Shown one piece after another: positions 1 to 9,564 of a stretch of DNA of 64,000 nucleotides. The translations under genes were made by a program, and so were the position numbers. Each line of letters opens with the position of its first letter. The stretch's first letter is position 1. Origin of the DNA: Amylostereum areolatum (taxonomy: Eukaryota > Basidiomycota > Agaricomycetes > Russulales > Stereaceae); assembly GCA_012932865.1 (NCBI GenBank), contig SAXG01000022.1:124001-188000 (forward strand), in the 5' to 3' direction. The notes under the pieces were generated by a model. The model worked only from the letters and a program-made list of their open reading frames with translations, was not told where the DNA came from and searched no databases.

Positions 1-1
1 A

Positions 2-97
2 TCCCCGATTGATCAGATCACCAAGCTTGTGAACAAGATGGACAGTGAAACGTTCGCACGCACTGCCAACATGTTCAAAGACAATCAGGGTTTTTGA
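2..97 (+). CDS. Ty3/gypsy Gag, C-terminal fragment (partial at left edge)
   Basis: An open frame enters from the left edge and stops with TGA at 95-97; it encodes the last 31 residues of what I infer to be Gag, because it lies just upstream of a protease/RT frame and overlaps it. The tail ends in NMFKDNQGF. No zinc knuckle is visible in this short piece. The pol frame (-1 relative to this one) is already open from position 49, so the two frames overlap by about 48 nt, the arrangement expected for Gag-Pol made by ribosomal frameshifting. Confidence 0.55.
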   Translation, partial: SPIDQITKLVNKMDSETFARTANMFKDNQGF

Positions 98-3000
98 ATC
101 GTCCTTCAACCGCGGCTGTTGAAAGGACACAGACAATGAACTTTTCAAATCAATCTCCTGTGCAGGAAACAGGAGATGACGTAAATAGAACAGTGTATAT
201 AAGGTCATACCAAGACGGAGCAACGCACGCTCCATCAATTCATATACCTGTTATGTTTCATGGAAAGTTCCGTAAAGCCGCAGCAAAAGCGCTATTGGAT
301 AGCGGAGCAAGCAGCACTCTGATCCATCCAGATTTCGTACGAAAACACAAGATGAATCTGATCCAGCTTAAGAAACCGATACCGATATACAACGTCGACG
401 GATCTCGAAACACTCTGGGAGAGATCAAACAGAAGGTATACCTTCCGATGACGATGGAAGGAATCAACGGAGAAATTCACCGCGAAAGCCTAGGACTATT
501 CGTCACAGCCCTAGGAGGAGACGAAGTAATCTTAGGAACCCCTTGGCTTAAAAAACACAACCCTAACATCGATTGGAGAAAGAGACAGATTACACTACAG
601 ACATGTCCAGGTACGTGCTCCACTACGAGTAAAACAATGACCGTCCAAGGAAAGGACGAACCCTTTCTACCATCATTCGAAGAACAGAAGGCAAACCATC
701 ACGCAATGATAGAGGAACAAGAAGATTCCGAAATCGATTCCGATCTCATCGAGATCAAGACGATCAGAACGTTCTATGGGAAAACTAACATAGAAGCAAT
801 ACCAGTTGCAGAAGAAACGAACGAAACCAGTACCTGGATAACCGCGAGAGCAACTAAAGCACAAGAACTCGCAGAAAGGGCAGCCATGGGAGAGAAGAAG
901 AAGACACTCGATGAGATGATTCCACCCAGCTACAAACAGTATCAAAAGGTATTTGAAAAGAAAGCGTCGGAACGCTTCCCAATCAGTAGACCTTGGGATC
1001 ATGCGATAGACCTGACCGAAGGATGGAAACCTCGAAATTGCAAATTGTATCCGATGACGGTGCCAGAACGAAAGGAATTAGACACGTTTGTAGATGAACA
1101 TCTACGAAAAGGATACATCCGAGAATCAAAATCAGAGATATCGTCGCCCTTCTTTTTCATCAAGAAGAAAGATGGATCTCTTCGACCAGTACAGGACTAT
1201 CGTTATCTCAACTCCATCACGGTAAAAAACGAATACCCGATCCCACTCATCTCAGATCTCATCGACAAACTCAAAGATGCTAAGATCTTCTCAAAGCTCG
1301 ATCTCCGATGGGGATACAACAATGTTCGAATCAAAGAAGGAGATCAATGGAAAGCTGCGTTCAAAACGAACAGAGGCCTGTTCGAACCAATGGTGATGTT
1401 CTTCGGACTAACCAACTCGCCCGCAACGTTCCAAGCAATGATGAACGCACTATTCAAGGGATTAATAGACACGGGAAAGGTAGTGGTATACATGGACGAT
1501 ATATTGATATTCACAGAAACACTCGACGAACATAGAAGACTGATGAGAGAAGCCCTTCAGATTCTGGAACGGAACGATCTGTTCCTGAAACCAGAAAAGT
1601 GCTTCTTCGAACAATCATCAATCGAGTACCTAGGAGTGATAATCACGCATAACAAGGTACAGATGGACCCGATCAAGGTTCAAGGACTATCGGAATGGCC
1701 TACACCGAGGAAAGTAAAAGAAGTCCAATCGTTCCTCGGATTTGGAAACTTCTATCGACGTTTCATCAAAGATTATTCTAAGATCGCAAGACCACTATTC
1801 CAACTCACGAAGAAGGACCATGACTGGAACTGGACGACCGAGTGTGAAAACACCTTCAACAGACTGAAACACGAGTTCACGTCGTCCCCAGTCTTAATTA
1901 TGCCTGACGAGAACAAACCGTTTCGTATAGAAAGCGATGCCTCAGACTTCGCGTACGGAGCTATCCTATCACAACCGGATGAAACCGAAAGATGGCATCC
2001 GGTCGCGTATCTGTCCAAATCACTGTCGCCGGCGGAACAGAACTACGAGATATACGACAAAGAACTTCTAGGAGTGGTGAAAAGCCCTCGAACACTGGCG
2101 ACACTATCTAGAAGGAGCGAACTACAAGATTGAAATCTGGACAGACCACAAAAATCTAGAATATTTTACAACAGCTCAAAAACTCAATCGACGACAGGCA
2201 CGATGGAGCTTGTACCTATCCCGCTTCGACTACACCCTGGTGCACAAACCAGGAAGTACAAATAAAGCGGACGGACTTTCTAGAAGATCAGATCATAAAG
2301 AAGATATCCCAGACAACGATGAACGAATTCTACTCCACCCCTCTATATTCAAGGCTAGAGCCACTGGAAGGGGAGCAGTAGAAGCGATCGGAGACAAAGA
2401 ACTTCTCAGAGAACTAAGGAACTTCTCACACCTAGATGATGAAGTTTGGACAGCACTCGATACGATCAAAAGATCGGGACCACGTACCCTCGCAAAAGGA
2501 ATCGAAGATTGGAACTTCGAGAACGATCTGATCATCAGAAAAGGAAAGATCTATGTACCACAGAACCTCGAACTGCGACGCATGATCCTAAAATCGCATC
2601 ATGATCTCCAGACGATTGGACATCCAGGAGAAATGAAAACTCTAGAACTGGTACAAAGAAACTTCTGGTGGCCAAAGATGATTTCCTTCGTAAAAAGCTA
2701 TGTCCAAGGATGTCCCGTATGCCAGTCAACAAAGAATGTCACGCATCCGGCAAAACATCCACTACAACCTACGGAAATACCAGAACGACCATGGGAAACA
2801 ATCACATCAGATTTCATTACAGATCTTCCGATCTCCAACGGATTCGATTCGATCAACGTAGTCGTCGACAGGTTCACCAAAACCGCAGTATTCACGCCGT
2901 GCCTAAAGACGATCAACGCAGAAGAAACAGCTGATCTTCTGATCGACAATGTTTACAGACGATTTGGACTATGGAAAAGAATGATATCGGACAGAGGCCC

Positions 3001-3846
3001 TCAATTCGCATCCAAAGTATTCCAATCCATCTGCGAAAGTCTCGGAGTTATCTCGTCGCTCAGTACAGCGTATCATCCCCAAACGGATGGCGAAACAGAA
3101 AGAGTGAATCAAGAGTTAGAACAATATCTTCGAGCATTCTGCAACGGAGATCAAACGAATTGGGCAAAACTTCTACCAAAAGCAGAATTCGCACACAATA
3201 TAAGACAACATTCAGCTACGAAAGCTTCCCCATTTGAACTCCTACACGGGTATCAACCGGTTTTTAACCCGGCAATACCAACCGATCCGCGAATACCGAC
3301 AGCCGAAGAAAGAATAAAGAACTTTAAGGACTGCATGGGACAACGCAGAAGCAAGTCTGGAAATAGCTGCCAAATTAATGAAAATGCAGCATGATCAAAC
3401 GTTCACACTGCGAGATCAACTCAAACAGGGTGACCAAGTATGGTTAGACGGGAAAAATCTTAACACGGTATACCCGAAAACTAAACTAGCACCAAAGCGA
3501 TTTGGCCCATTCAAAATCGAAAAAGTAATAGGACCAGTAACCTATCGCTTAGAACTACCGGCGAAGTGGAAAATACATCCGGTATTTCACGCAGGCACTA
3601 TTAATTCCGTTCAAAGAAACAGAACAATATGGAGAAGCTTACGAAAAACCGCCTCCGGAACTAGTAAACGATGAAGAACTCTATGAACTAGAAACAATAA
3701 TAGCCTCGAAACTAGACAAACGATATTCCGAACCATTACATTATTTCGTAAAATGGAAAGGCTACCCAGACTCCGGTAACACATGGGAACCAGCATCTAA
3801 TCTCAAAGGATCAAAAGATGCGATCAGCAGAGTTCCACCGGAATAA
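49..3846 (+). pseudogene. pol: Ty3/gypsy chromodomain Pol polyprotein (PR-RT-RH-IN-chromodomain), frame-disrupted
   Basis: Domains in order: aspartic protease with DSGA near residue 69 of the first frame; reverse transcriptase with the YMDD box encoded around 1489-1500; RNase H starting around 1924 (ESDAS motif); integrase with an HHCC zinc-binding part (about 2600-2735, ending CPVCQSTK) and catalytic D (about 2811), D (about 2988, SDRGPQF), E (about 3090, GETERVN); then a C-terminal chromodomain (about 3690-3830, with YFVKWKGYP) ending at a TAA, 3844-3846. The reading frame breaks three times, each looking like one extra base: near 2080 inside RNase H, near 3334 after the integrase core, and near 3596 before the chromodomain. 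The pieces are otherwise well conserved, so the copy is recently dead or has sequence errors. The chromodomain places it with chromoviruses, which are common in fungi. Confidence 0.9.
88..94 (+). promoter_or_regulatory. -1 ribosomal frameshift heptamer GGGTTTT
   Basis: In the gag frame the bases read G GGT TTT immediately followed by the gag stop TGA (95-97). This fits the X XXY YYZ slippery rule exactly, and a one-base backward slip enters the pol frame (GGG TTT TTG). Position, frame and heptamer all agree. A downstream stimulatory structure was not tested. Confidence 0.65.
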
Positions 3847-4061
3847 CCCGAAGGCACCGAGGTTGCCACCACAGCCAATCAAAGAGACCAACGAAGAATC
3901 TACTGATCTCGACGAGATCACTGTAACGCAACAAGAACGAAGGCCAACACGACGAAAGAAACGCAAGACGAAAATAAAACACTGGTGAAACTCATTCAGG
4001 CGAATGCACTGCCAACAGAGAGGGGATAAAAACCCTATGGGTTCAACGAGACAGAGCACCA

Positions 4062-4316
4062 ATGTCCACCACCCCAAACGCAGCCGACACCTCTTCCACC
4101 AATCCAATCGTCACTCCCAGCAATGTCGACCGCCTCCGTTTCATTTGCAACAAAGTACACCACACCCAGCAGGAACGAACCCTCTGCGGAGACTGCTTCA
4201 TCGCTCGATCCGCAACTATCCTCGCAATTAAGTCGGCATCTCCTCCGTCTAGGTCAGGACCAGACGGAAGAACAAGGGGTAAGCCGCTTAGAAGCACACA
4301 GAAGAACCCCAACTGA
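4062..4316 (+). CDS. Small ORF after pol (84 aa), unknown
   Basis: ATG-started frame 216 nt after the pol stop. The protein has a Ser/Thr-rich start and a middle with two cysteines (ICNKVHH and LCGDCF), then a basic tail. It may be a leader exon of the following zinc-knuckle ORF, a separate accessory ORF of the element, or chance. I do not recognise a family. The alternative frame over the same bases is also open, which lowers confidence. Confidence 0.25.
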   Translation: MSTTPNAADTSSTNPIVTPSNVDRLRFICNKVHHTQQERTLCGDCFIARSATILAIKSASPPSRSGPDGRTRGKPLRSTQKNPN

Positions 4317-4336
4317 AGCGCCTGGATTCCTCACAG

Positions 4337-5746
4337 GTGCTAATGCAATCCCCGTTGCCCGGAGCAACGGAAGTCCAAACGCCCGATTCCCCGATGCTAG
4401 AAAGTCAGATAGCCCACATGATAGCCGGAGTAGCTCTCGAGCAGGCCAGGGAGCGGATCAGCGAACTCAGGCAGGAGTCGGCCGACGTCCAGAGCATCTT
4501 GGGGAATCACATCAAGATGCTCGACGAGGAGTTTCTTCAGCTAGACTCGAGGTACCTAACGCTCTCGACCGAGATGGAGGAGAGGGAGGTCAAACTCCTT
4601 CGACGACTCCGGAAGCTAGCGCAGCAGCTATACTCAACGTCGCAGAGCTCCGAAAATTCCTTACTGAAGTCGGACTCAGAGTTAACTGGCTTAACTGGGA
4701 AAGACACACCTTCCGTGCCGCCTACGAAGGAGAAATCCTCCGAAGACGAATGGAAACTACTGGAGTTCCCCATATGTCTCCACGAGACGGCCCTGACATC
4801 GACCTTATCTTCCATGGACATCACATCTCCCCGGGCTATACTGTTCGACCCGATCCCATCACGACCACCCTCACCAGATCCCCGTACCCTCCTAACGCCC
4901 CTCCGCGGCCCGTCACCGCTCATACTCCGCCAAGATCCATACCCATCCCCGGCCTCAACCACATTAACCCCATCCAGCCTCCCGTCGTTGGAAACGACAT
5001 ACCCGGAAAGTACACCGGACAGCCCCGTACTCCCCCAGACCCCAGACAGCCAACCAGAAGATTCCCAACGGAAAATCCGCGACGAGTACCTTGGGCACCT
5101 TCTTCACTGCCAGCGGTGCCTAGACCGCCAACTCCTTTCCCAACTTCTATTGACGACGCTCCCATGCCTTGGAACGGAAATCCCCCTGCTTATCCCTCCT
5201 TCCTACGCCCACACCCCGACCACACTAGTGATCCCATCGCCCAAGATCCCCGAGTCACCCCACAGCGACGTAAACATGAATCTGTCGACTCCGACGGAAG
5301 ATCGCTCAAGCGGATCAGAGACGTCGACTTCCCCGATAAGTCGGGCGATGAGGAACTGCGACAAGATCCAGGAGATAATCCAACAGATGAGGGAAATCCA
5401 AGCTCGCGGGAGACAGGAGCGCGAGTCAACGGACGAATCGGACAGCTCGGCGGAGGAATCGGACGATCCGACGGACGACAAAGCGAAGGAAGTAGCCGAG
5501 AATCCCTCGGACGAATGGAACAACGAGCCGACCTCATGGACGCAGGAACAGTGGGACGCGATTCCTGTGAAGCCGCGGAAACGCTGCTGGAAATGCGGCG
5601 AGCGAGGCCATCTCCGCCGAGACTGTCCCCGCGCAAGAACGCTCCCCCTCACTTCCCCCGATCGCGATCATGCTACCCTCTCCGACCACGGACTCCTCTT
5701 CCTCGCCCGAGCCATCCGGATACCAGCTACGGTCCAGGAACACTGA
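4337..5746 (+). CDS. Zinc-knuckle, coiled-coil protein in the env position of the retroelement
   Basis: The 469-residue frame has a predicted helical, coiled-coil stretch near its start (LEQARERISELRQESAD, about residues 34-110), a long Ser/Thr/Pro-rich middle, an acidic segment, and a CCHC zinc knuckle CWKCGERGHLRRDC encoded about 5583-5625. CCHC knuckles with an upstream helical region are typical of Gag nucleocapsids, yet this ORF lies downstream of pol, between pol and the LTR. A second frame, 4123-6021 (632 residues), overlaps it completely and its C-terminus (about 5750-6021) looks protein-like, so the natural product may switch frames after the knuckle. I infer an accessory Gag-like protein; a nested gag from another element is the main alternative. 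Confidence 0.5.
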   Translation: MLMQSPLPGATEVQTPDSPMLESQIAHMIAGVALEQARERISELRQESADVQSILGNHIKMLDEEFLQLDSRYLTLSTEMEEREVKLLRRLRKLAQQLYSTSQSSENSLLKSDSELTGLTGKDTPSVPPTKEKSSEDEWKLLEFPICLHETALTSTLSSMDITSPRAILFDPIPSRPPSPDPRTLLTPLRGPSPLILRQDPYPSPASTTLTPSSLPSLETTYPESTPDSPVLPQTPDSQPEDSQRKIRDEYLGHLLHCQRCLDRQLLSQLLLTTLPCLGTEIPLLIPPSYAHTPTTLVIPSPKIPESPHSDVNMNLSTPTEDRSSGSETSTSPISRAMRNCDKIQEIIQQMREIQARGRQERESTDESDSSAEESDDPTDDKAKEVAENPSDEWNNEPTSWTQEQWDAIPVKPRKRCWKCGERGHLRRDCPRARTLPLTSPDRDHATLSDHGLLFLARAIRIPATVQEH

Positions 5747-6021
5747 TGTCCCACCCCCACCTCCGACGTACCGACGCTACCGCCCGCGCCCACAGACAGC
5801 TTCTGGGCTTCCTCACGCGACGTGAGAGCCTGACTCACGAAGCCGCCCAACACGCTACCGAACAGTGGCTGTACTGGGAGGACGCGGCACTCCGCACTCA
5901 ACGGGAACCTCCCTCGCGATTCAACCACTCTTGGCGCGTCGACGATCTCTTCTGGAAAGAAGAAGACTGGGACTTGCAAGAAGTGGAAGAGTCGAAGGTT
6001 CACTGGCCGGAGACTTGGTAA
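5747..6021 (+). other. Protein-like extension in the other frame after the zinc-knuckle ORF
   Basis: The frame that stops at 6021 gives a tail rich in Trp, Glu and Arg (for example WRVDDLFWKEEDWDLQEVEE) that looks like real protein, in contrast to most of that frame upstream, which is Arg/Pro-rich shadow. Either the zinc-knuckle ORF once continued into this frame, or it is the end of a separate protein. No family recognised. Confidence 0.3.
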
Positions 6022-6433
6022 GCGCACGGACGATCTTTCACTCATCATACGCACTCGGACTGTTTCTCCCAGCATCATTTACGTCTCCATCTCGTTCCTA
6101 TCATCCCGCCTTTACGATTCCTCCTTACGATACTCCTCGGACTGATCACGGACTGCGCCCCCATTCGCACGCATATTTTCCTCGGACTTCTCTACTGCAC
6201 GGATTCCTATCGCTATGAGGAAGGCGAACATGTTGACATCTTTCCCTGCGACGCGCTGGACGCGTCACGTACTTACGACTCGTGTTTGATTATGTACGAA
6301 ATTCCCGCTTACGATTGACGGCAATGATTACATCATTGCCCCTCCACATCGCAAGCATAAAAGGAAAGCCACAAAGACGATAACATCCTCAGACATCGTC
6401 TAACCAACCACTCGCACCACCCAAACCAACAAA
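6022..6433 (+). other. Retroelement internal sequence without a recognised gene
   Basis: About 410 bases between the last zinc-knuckle-linked frame and the next small ORF. I see no convincing coding frame, tRNA or promoter. Confidence 0.4.
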
Positions 6434-6778
6434 ATGTCTTCTACCTCTACTTCCTCATTCGCGCAACCTCTCCACCACCGACCACACCCCTCCTACCACT
6501 CCTCCTCCTTCGCCCGTCCTCTCGCGCACTCCCACGCCCGACCCACAGGACGAAGAACTCCTTCGTCATCTCAAACGAGTCACGGAACTCCTAAACCGTC
6601 CGGACGTCGCTCGCGCCATGAAGAGGCCGAGAAGCTTAGACGAAGAAGCTATGCAGGAGTCGAAGGGAAGATCCGGCATCAAGGGACTCTTCCGAAAGCG
6701 CGGGCCTCAGGTTCAAGAGCCCGGATCACGCGACGACGGCGAGGATAGGGCATCGGTTAGGGGCTACTACGATAGATG
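6434..6778 (+). pseudogene. Small retroelement ORF with a frame break
   Basis: An ATG frame from 6434 begins Ser/Thr-rich, but from about 6480 the +1 frame reads more like protein: a Pro-rich linker followed by a helical segment (DEELLRHLKRVTELLN) and an acidic end that stops at 6776-6778. The two parts probably form one small protein broken by an indel. No family recognised; it lies in the same 3' accessory block as the zinc-knuckle and membrane ORFs. Confidence 0.3.
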
Positions 6779-6893
6779 AGGGAGGACCTGAAAGTAGTAG
6801 AAGCGTTGTTAAAGCGATAGAATAGAATTCTATCGTTGGGGTCCGGGCAAGGATATAAAGAGTGAACATCAGAAAAACGACAAACCCAGAAGC

Positions 6894-7235
6894 ATGATGC
6901 AATCAGCGCAATCACCCGATCTATCGATTTTCAATACGCCCACTCCTCGATGGCTCATCGCCGTCGTCAGCATCATCGTAGGACTTACGGTCCTCACCTT
7001 CCTCGCATCAACCATATTCCTTCTCCAATGGCGAAGAGCGAACGACCGACAACACGTTCAAGACATCCCTCTAGAACCACTTCGATTCAGGAATCTACGA
7101 GACGTAGATTCTAGAGAGGGGGATAGTGTTACAACTCGTTCAAGGTACTTCATTTCCTGTTGCCTTATTAGGAAGGACGTCGCTAAACAACGAGTTACGA
7201 CTGTGCCCCAGCTCGTAACCGTTCCGACGACATAG
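6894..7235 (+). CDS. Small single-pass membrane protein ORF abutting the LTR
   Basis: The frame encodes 113 residues: a short polar N-terminus, one strongly hydrophobic helix of about 25 residues (starting WLIAVVSIIVGLTVLTFL, residues 20-46), then a basic stop-transfer segment (QWRRANDRQ) and a charged tail. The tail runs through the polypurine tract and its stop lies inside the LTR, which begins at 7127. A transmembrane ORF in this position is what an envelope-like gene would look like, but there is no signal peptide, fusion peptide or cysteine pattern to support that, so I call it only a membrane-protein ORF. Confidence 0.4.
   Translation: MMQSAQSPDLSIFNTPTPRWLIAVVSIIVGLTVLTFLASTIFLLQWRRANDRQHVQDIPLEPLRFRNLRDVDSREGDSVTTRSRYFISCCLIRKDVAKQRVTTVPQLVTVPTT
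7115..7126 (+). promoter_or_regulatory. Polypurine tract
   Basis: The purine-rich run GAGAGGGGGATAG lies directly before the TG of the LTR, where plus-strand DNA synthesis is primed in LTR retrotransposons. Confidence 0.6.
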
Positions 7236-7681
7236 CCGCGACTGTGCCACAGTTCGTCGGCATCTCAACAACACAGCTACGACAGTGCCACTGTTCGTCG
7301 GCATCTCGACAACGCAGCCTTGACTGTGCCCCAGTCACGTCCCCGTAGATACTCGATGCGATCGTTGCTCAATGTACATATATTTACTCGACCTCCTCTC
7401 TTATAAAAGGAGGCTCAACGAACGAGCCATTCCCCAGCTCGTTCTCTTTGTAAATACAGGACTGTTCTAACTAAAGAACCTCCTCTTAAGTATACTAAAG
7501 AGAATCCAAACTATAGTCGAAAGCTCGCCTAAGTATTCCGCGAATACTTACTGCTTCGCTTATCGACTCTAAACTCTCGCACAACCAAGACGTCTGGATC
7601 ACCTGATCCCACCTCTCATACGTAAGAGTACTGTAGCCTGAGCCGCTTGTCACGTGATAAGGACCGTCCTTAACAATAACA
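7127..7681 (+). repeat. LTR of the Ty3/gypsy element (555 bp)
   Basis: The segment starts TGTTAC and ends AATAACA, so it has the TG...CA ends and a five-base terminal inverted repeat TGTTA/TAACA. It holds a TATA box (TATAAAAG, 7402-7409) in the expected U3 position and is preceded by a polypurine tract. The matching left LTR would be outside the window, so identity between the LTRs cannot be assessed. Confidence 0.8.
7197..7345 (+). repeat. Tandem repeats within the LTR U3 region
   Basis: Three to four imperfect units of about 41-44 bp, each built on CGACTGTGCC-ACAGTTCGTCGG and followed by a CAACRCAGC-like segment. Each unit can fold on itself (GACTGTG/CACAGTT). Such U3 repeats often carry transcription-factor sites; none is identified here. 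Confidence 0.65.
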
Positions 7682-7699
7682 TGGCGCCAACAGAAGCCC
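7682..7699 (+). promoter_or_regulatory. Primer-binding-site-like sequence directly after the LTR
   Basis: TGGCGCCAACAG begins at the first base after the LTR. TGG complements the CCA end of tRNAs and a PBS normally starts here after a 5' LTR, not a 3' LTR. Which tRNA would match was not determined. It may be chance flanking sequence. Confidence 0.35.
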
Positions 7700-7888
7700 T
7701 GACGAAGTACCGACCGGCTGCAGTACTGAGTCAGGGTTGACTTCGTCCAGCGGTGTATGTCTACAAATCAGCTATAATTTTGGTTGGCTGTGTATGGCTT
7801 ATAGATACATAAGTGGACATAAGATAAAAATGAGAAAATTTAACGCAAGCTGAGCACACACAAGTTCTAGCTAGCCACAAACATCCAA

Positions 7889-9422
7889 TTATGCCCTAAC
7901 TGTTAGCTTCTCTTCTAGTAAGTCTGCCTTATGTTTCTGGTCAAGGTCATCTATGACAACTTCAAGCCCATCACCTTCAAGGACATCATCCCAAGACAGA
8001 TTTTGCTTTCCCAAACGGTGATCAGTTACACGATCCTATACTTTTGTTTCAGTATATACACAAAGTATAGTGAAAAGATAACCCACCTGAGAATAGTTAT
8101 AGGTTCGAATTTTCTCGCTGCGGTCAGCGGTACGAACCAGGCTTTTGCGAGCGGCACGATGGTCAATCTGATCCTGGATAATTTTTCTGTCCATGAGCCT
8201 GGCGCGGAGGATTTGAAAGGCACGACGTCGGTTCTGTCCCACAGACATGAGTCAGAATGAGTCGCAAGAGGGCAAATGACGTACCTGATGCTGATTGCGT
8301 TCGTCTTGCATGGACACACTGATGCCCGTAGGCATATGCGTCAACCGCACAGCGGACTCCGTTTTGTTGACGTGCTGGAGATCAGTGTGTTAGACGAGAC
8401 CGCTGCATGACTGGTATGACCCTTACCTGGCCGCCCGCGCCGCGAGCGCGCATAACCTCCACGCGAACGTCTTCCATGTTGAACAGGTCGTCTTGTCCCT
8501 CTGATGAAGGTTCCTCCGATAGCGGCAGGACCTAATGCCATGTCAGTCACACGGGAAAGAAATCTGTGGGAGACAACGCACCACGACGGCGACAGTGCTC
8601 GTATGCACGCGTCCACTAGCCTCGGTTGCCGGAACCCTTTGCACTCGGTGCACACCGCTCTCCCAGCGCAATGCATCATATGCACCCACGCCTTTGATCT
8701 CCAACACGCTGTCTTTAATTCCGCCGCTGTCGCTCTCGTTGCTGGCCACGACGGTTGGCACCCAGCTTTTGCTGAACGCGAAGCGCGTATATACCCGCAT
8801 TAACTCGGAGAGAAAAAGCGAGGCTTCCGAACCGCCCACACCCGACTTGAGCTCCATGAGTGCCGACATATCCGCCGTGTCCGACGGTGGAATGACGATT
8901 GAGGGAAAGTTGTCGGTGACGAGCTGTTTCATGTCGCCCAGCAGTTCCTGAGATTCGGACTCTGCTAGTTCGGATAGTTCGGGGTCATCGAATAGCGGGA
9001 GGGTGTCTGTCAGAGCCTAGTGCAACGTCTCCGTGAGTAGGTAGCAGCGAAATTACGAGCACCCTGGCTGACAGCTTTCTTTTGGAGCCAACTCGTCCAT
9101 GCTTGCTCAAGCGGTTTAAGGCTCTTCCTCTGCTTCCCTAAGGAAAGGTTGTGATAAGACGCAGCACCGTCCTGCTCGCGCGTATGAGGATAAGAAAGGG
9201 TACCGATAGCACAGTCGTACTACACACCTTGTCGCGCAAAGAGATGCTCGCATTGTACCCTTCCTCCACGACGCGAAGCAGGCGGGCGTGCCCGCGCTCT
9301 AGTTCATCGAGGTTTTCCAAGACCTTGCGAGACGATAGCTGTGACGTGTACCGGATGCTGGTGAGAATGGGAAATGGTATCGCAGGCCATGAAGGTCTTG
9401 AACAGCGAAGAAGTGGAAGCAT
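7889..9422 (-). CDS. MRF1: Mitochondrial peptide chain release factor 1
   Basis: Class I release factor that recognises stop codons on mitochondrial ribosomes and triggers peptidyl-tRNA hydrolysis. Seven exons, minus strand: 9422-9224, 9137-9073, 9016-8582, 8531-8427, 8374-8285, 8233-8087, 8035-7889; 395 residues, close to the usual fungal length. The N-terminus is basic and Ser/Arg-rich, as for a mitochondrial targeting peptide. The PCRF domain shows [10 protein letters not shown] and the hallmark [14 protein letters not shown]; the catalytic GGQ lies at the exon 4/5 junction (GAGGQ then [10 protein letters not shown]). The C-terminal tail [16 protein letters not shown] is also typical. The start is the ATG at 9422; the junction of exons 1 and 2 is the least certain. 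It shares a 142-bp divergent promoter with UTP7 and its stop lies 207 bp from the retroelement LTR. Confidence 0.93.
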
Positions 9423-9564
9423 GAACAAGGGAAACAAACGATTGAACCAACTGGCGATCGCTCGGGCAAACTCCGGAGCAAACGGCCCGATCGCGCTCTG
9501 GCTTTTTGCTGCTTCTCACCTTCACGCTTCCCTACTCCCCTCCATTGCGCCTGCCTTCTTGACT
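9423..9564. promoter_or_regulatory. Divergent promoter of MRF1 and UTP7 (142 bp)
   Basis: The two start codons point away from each other with 142 bp between them, so both 5' untranslated regions and promoters must fit or overlap here. No TATA box is seen. Confidence 0.55.

Noticed and set aside
8101..8112. tRNA T-loop-like GGTTCGAAT
   Set aside because: It falls inside an MRF1 exon and no cloverleaf can be built around it.
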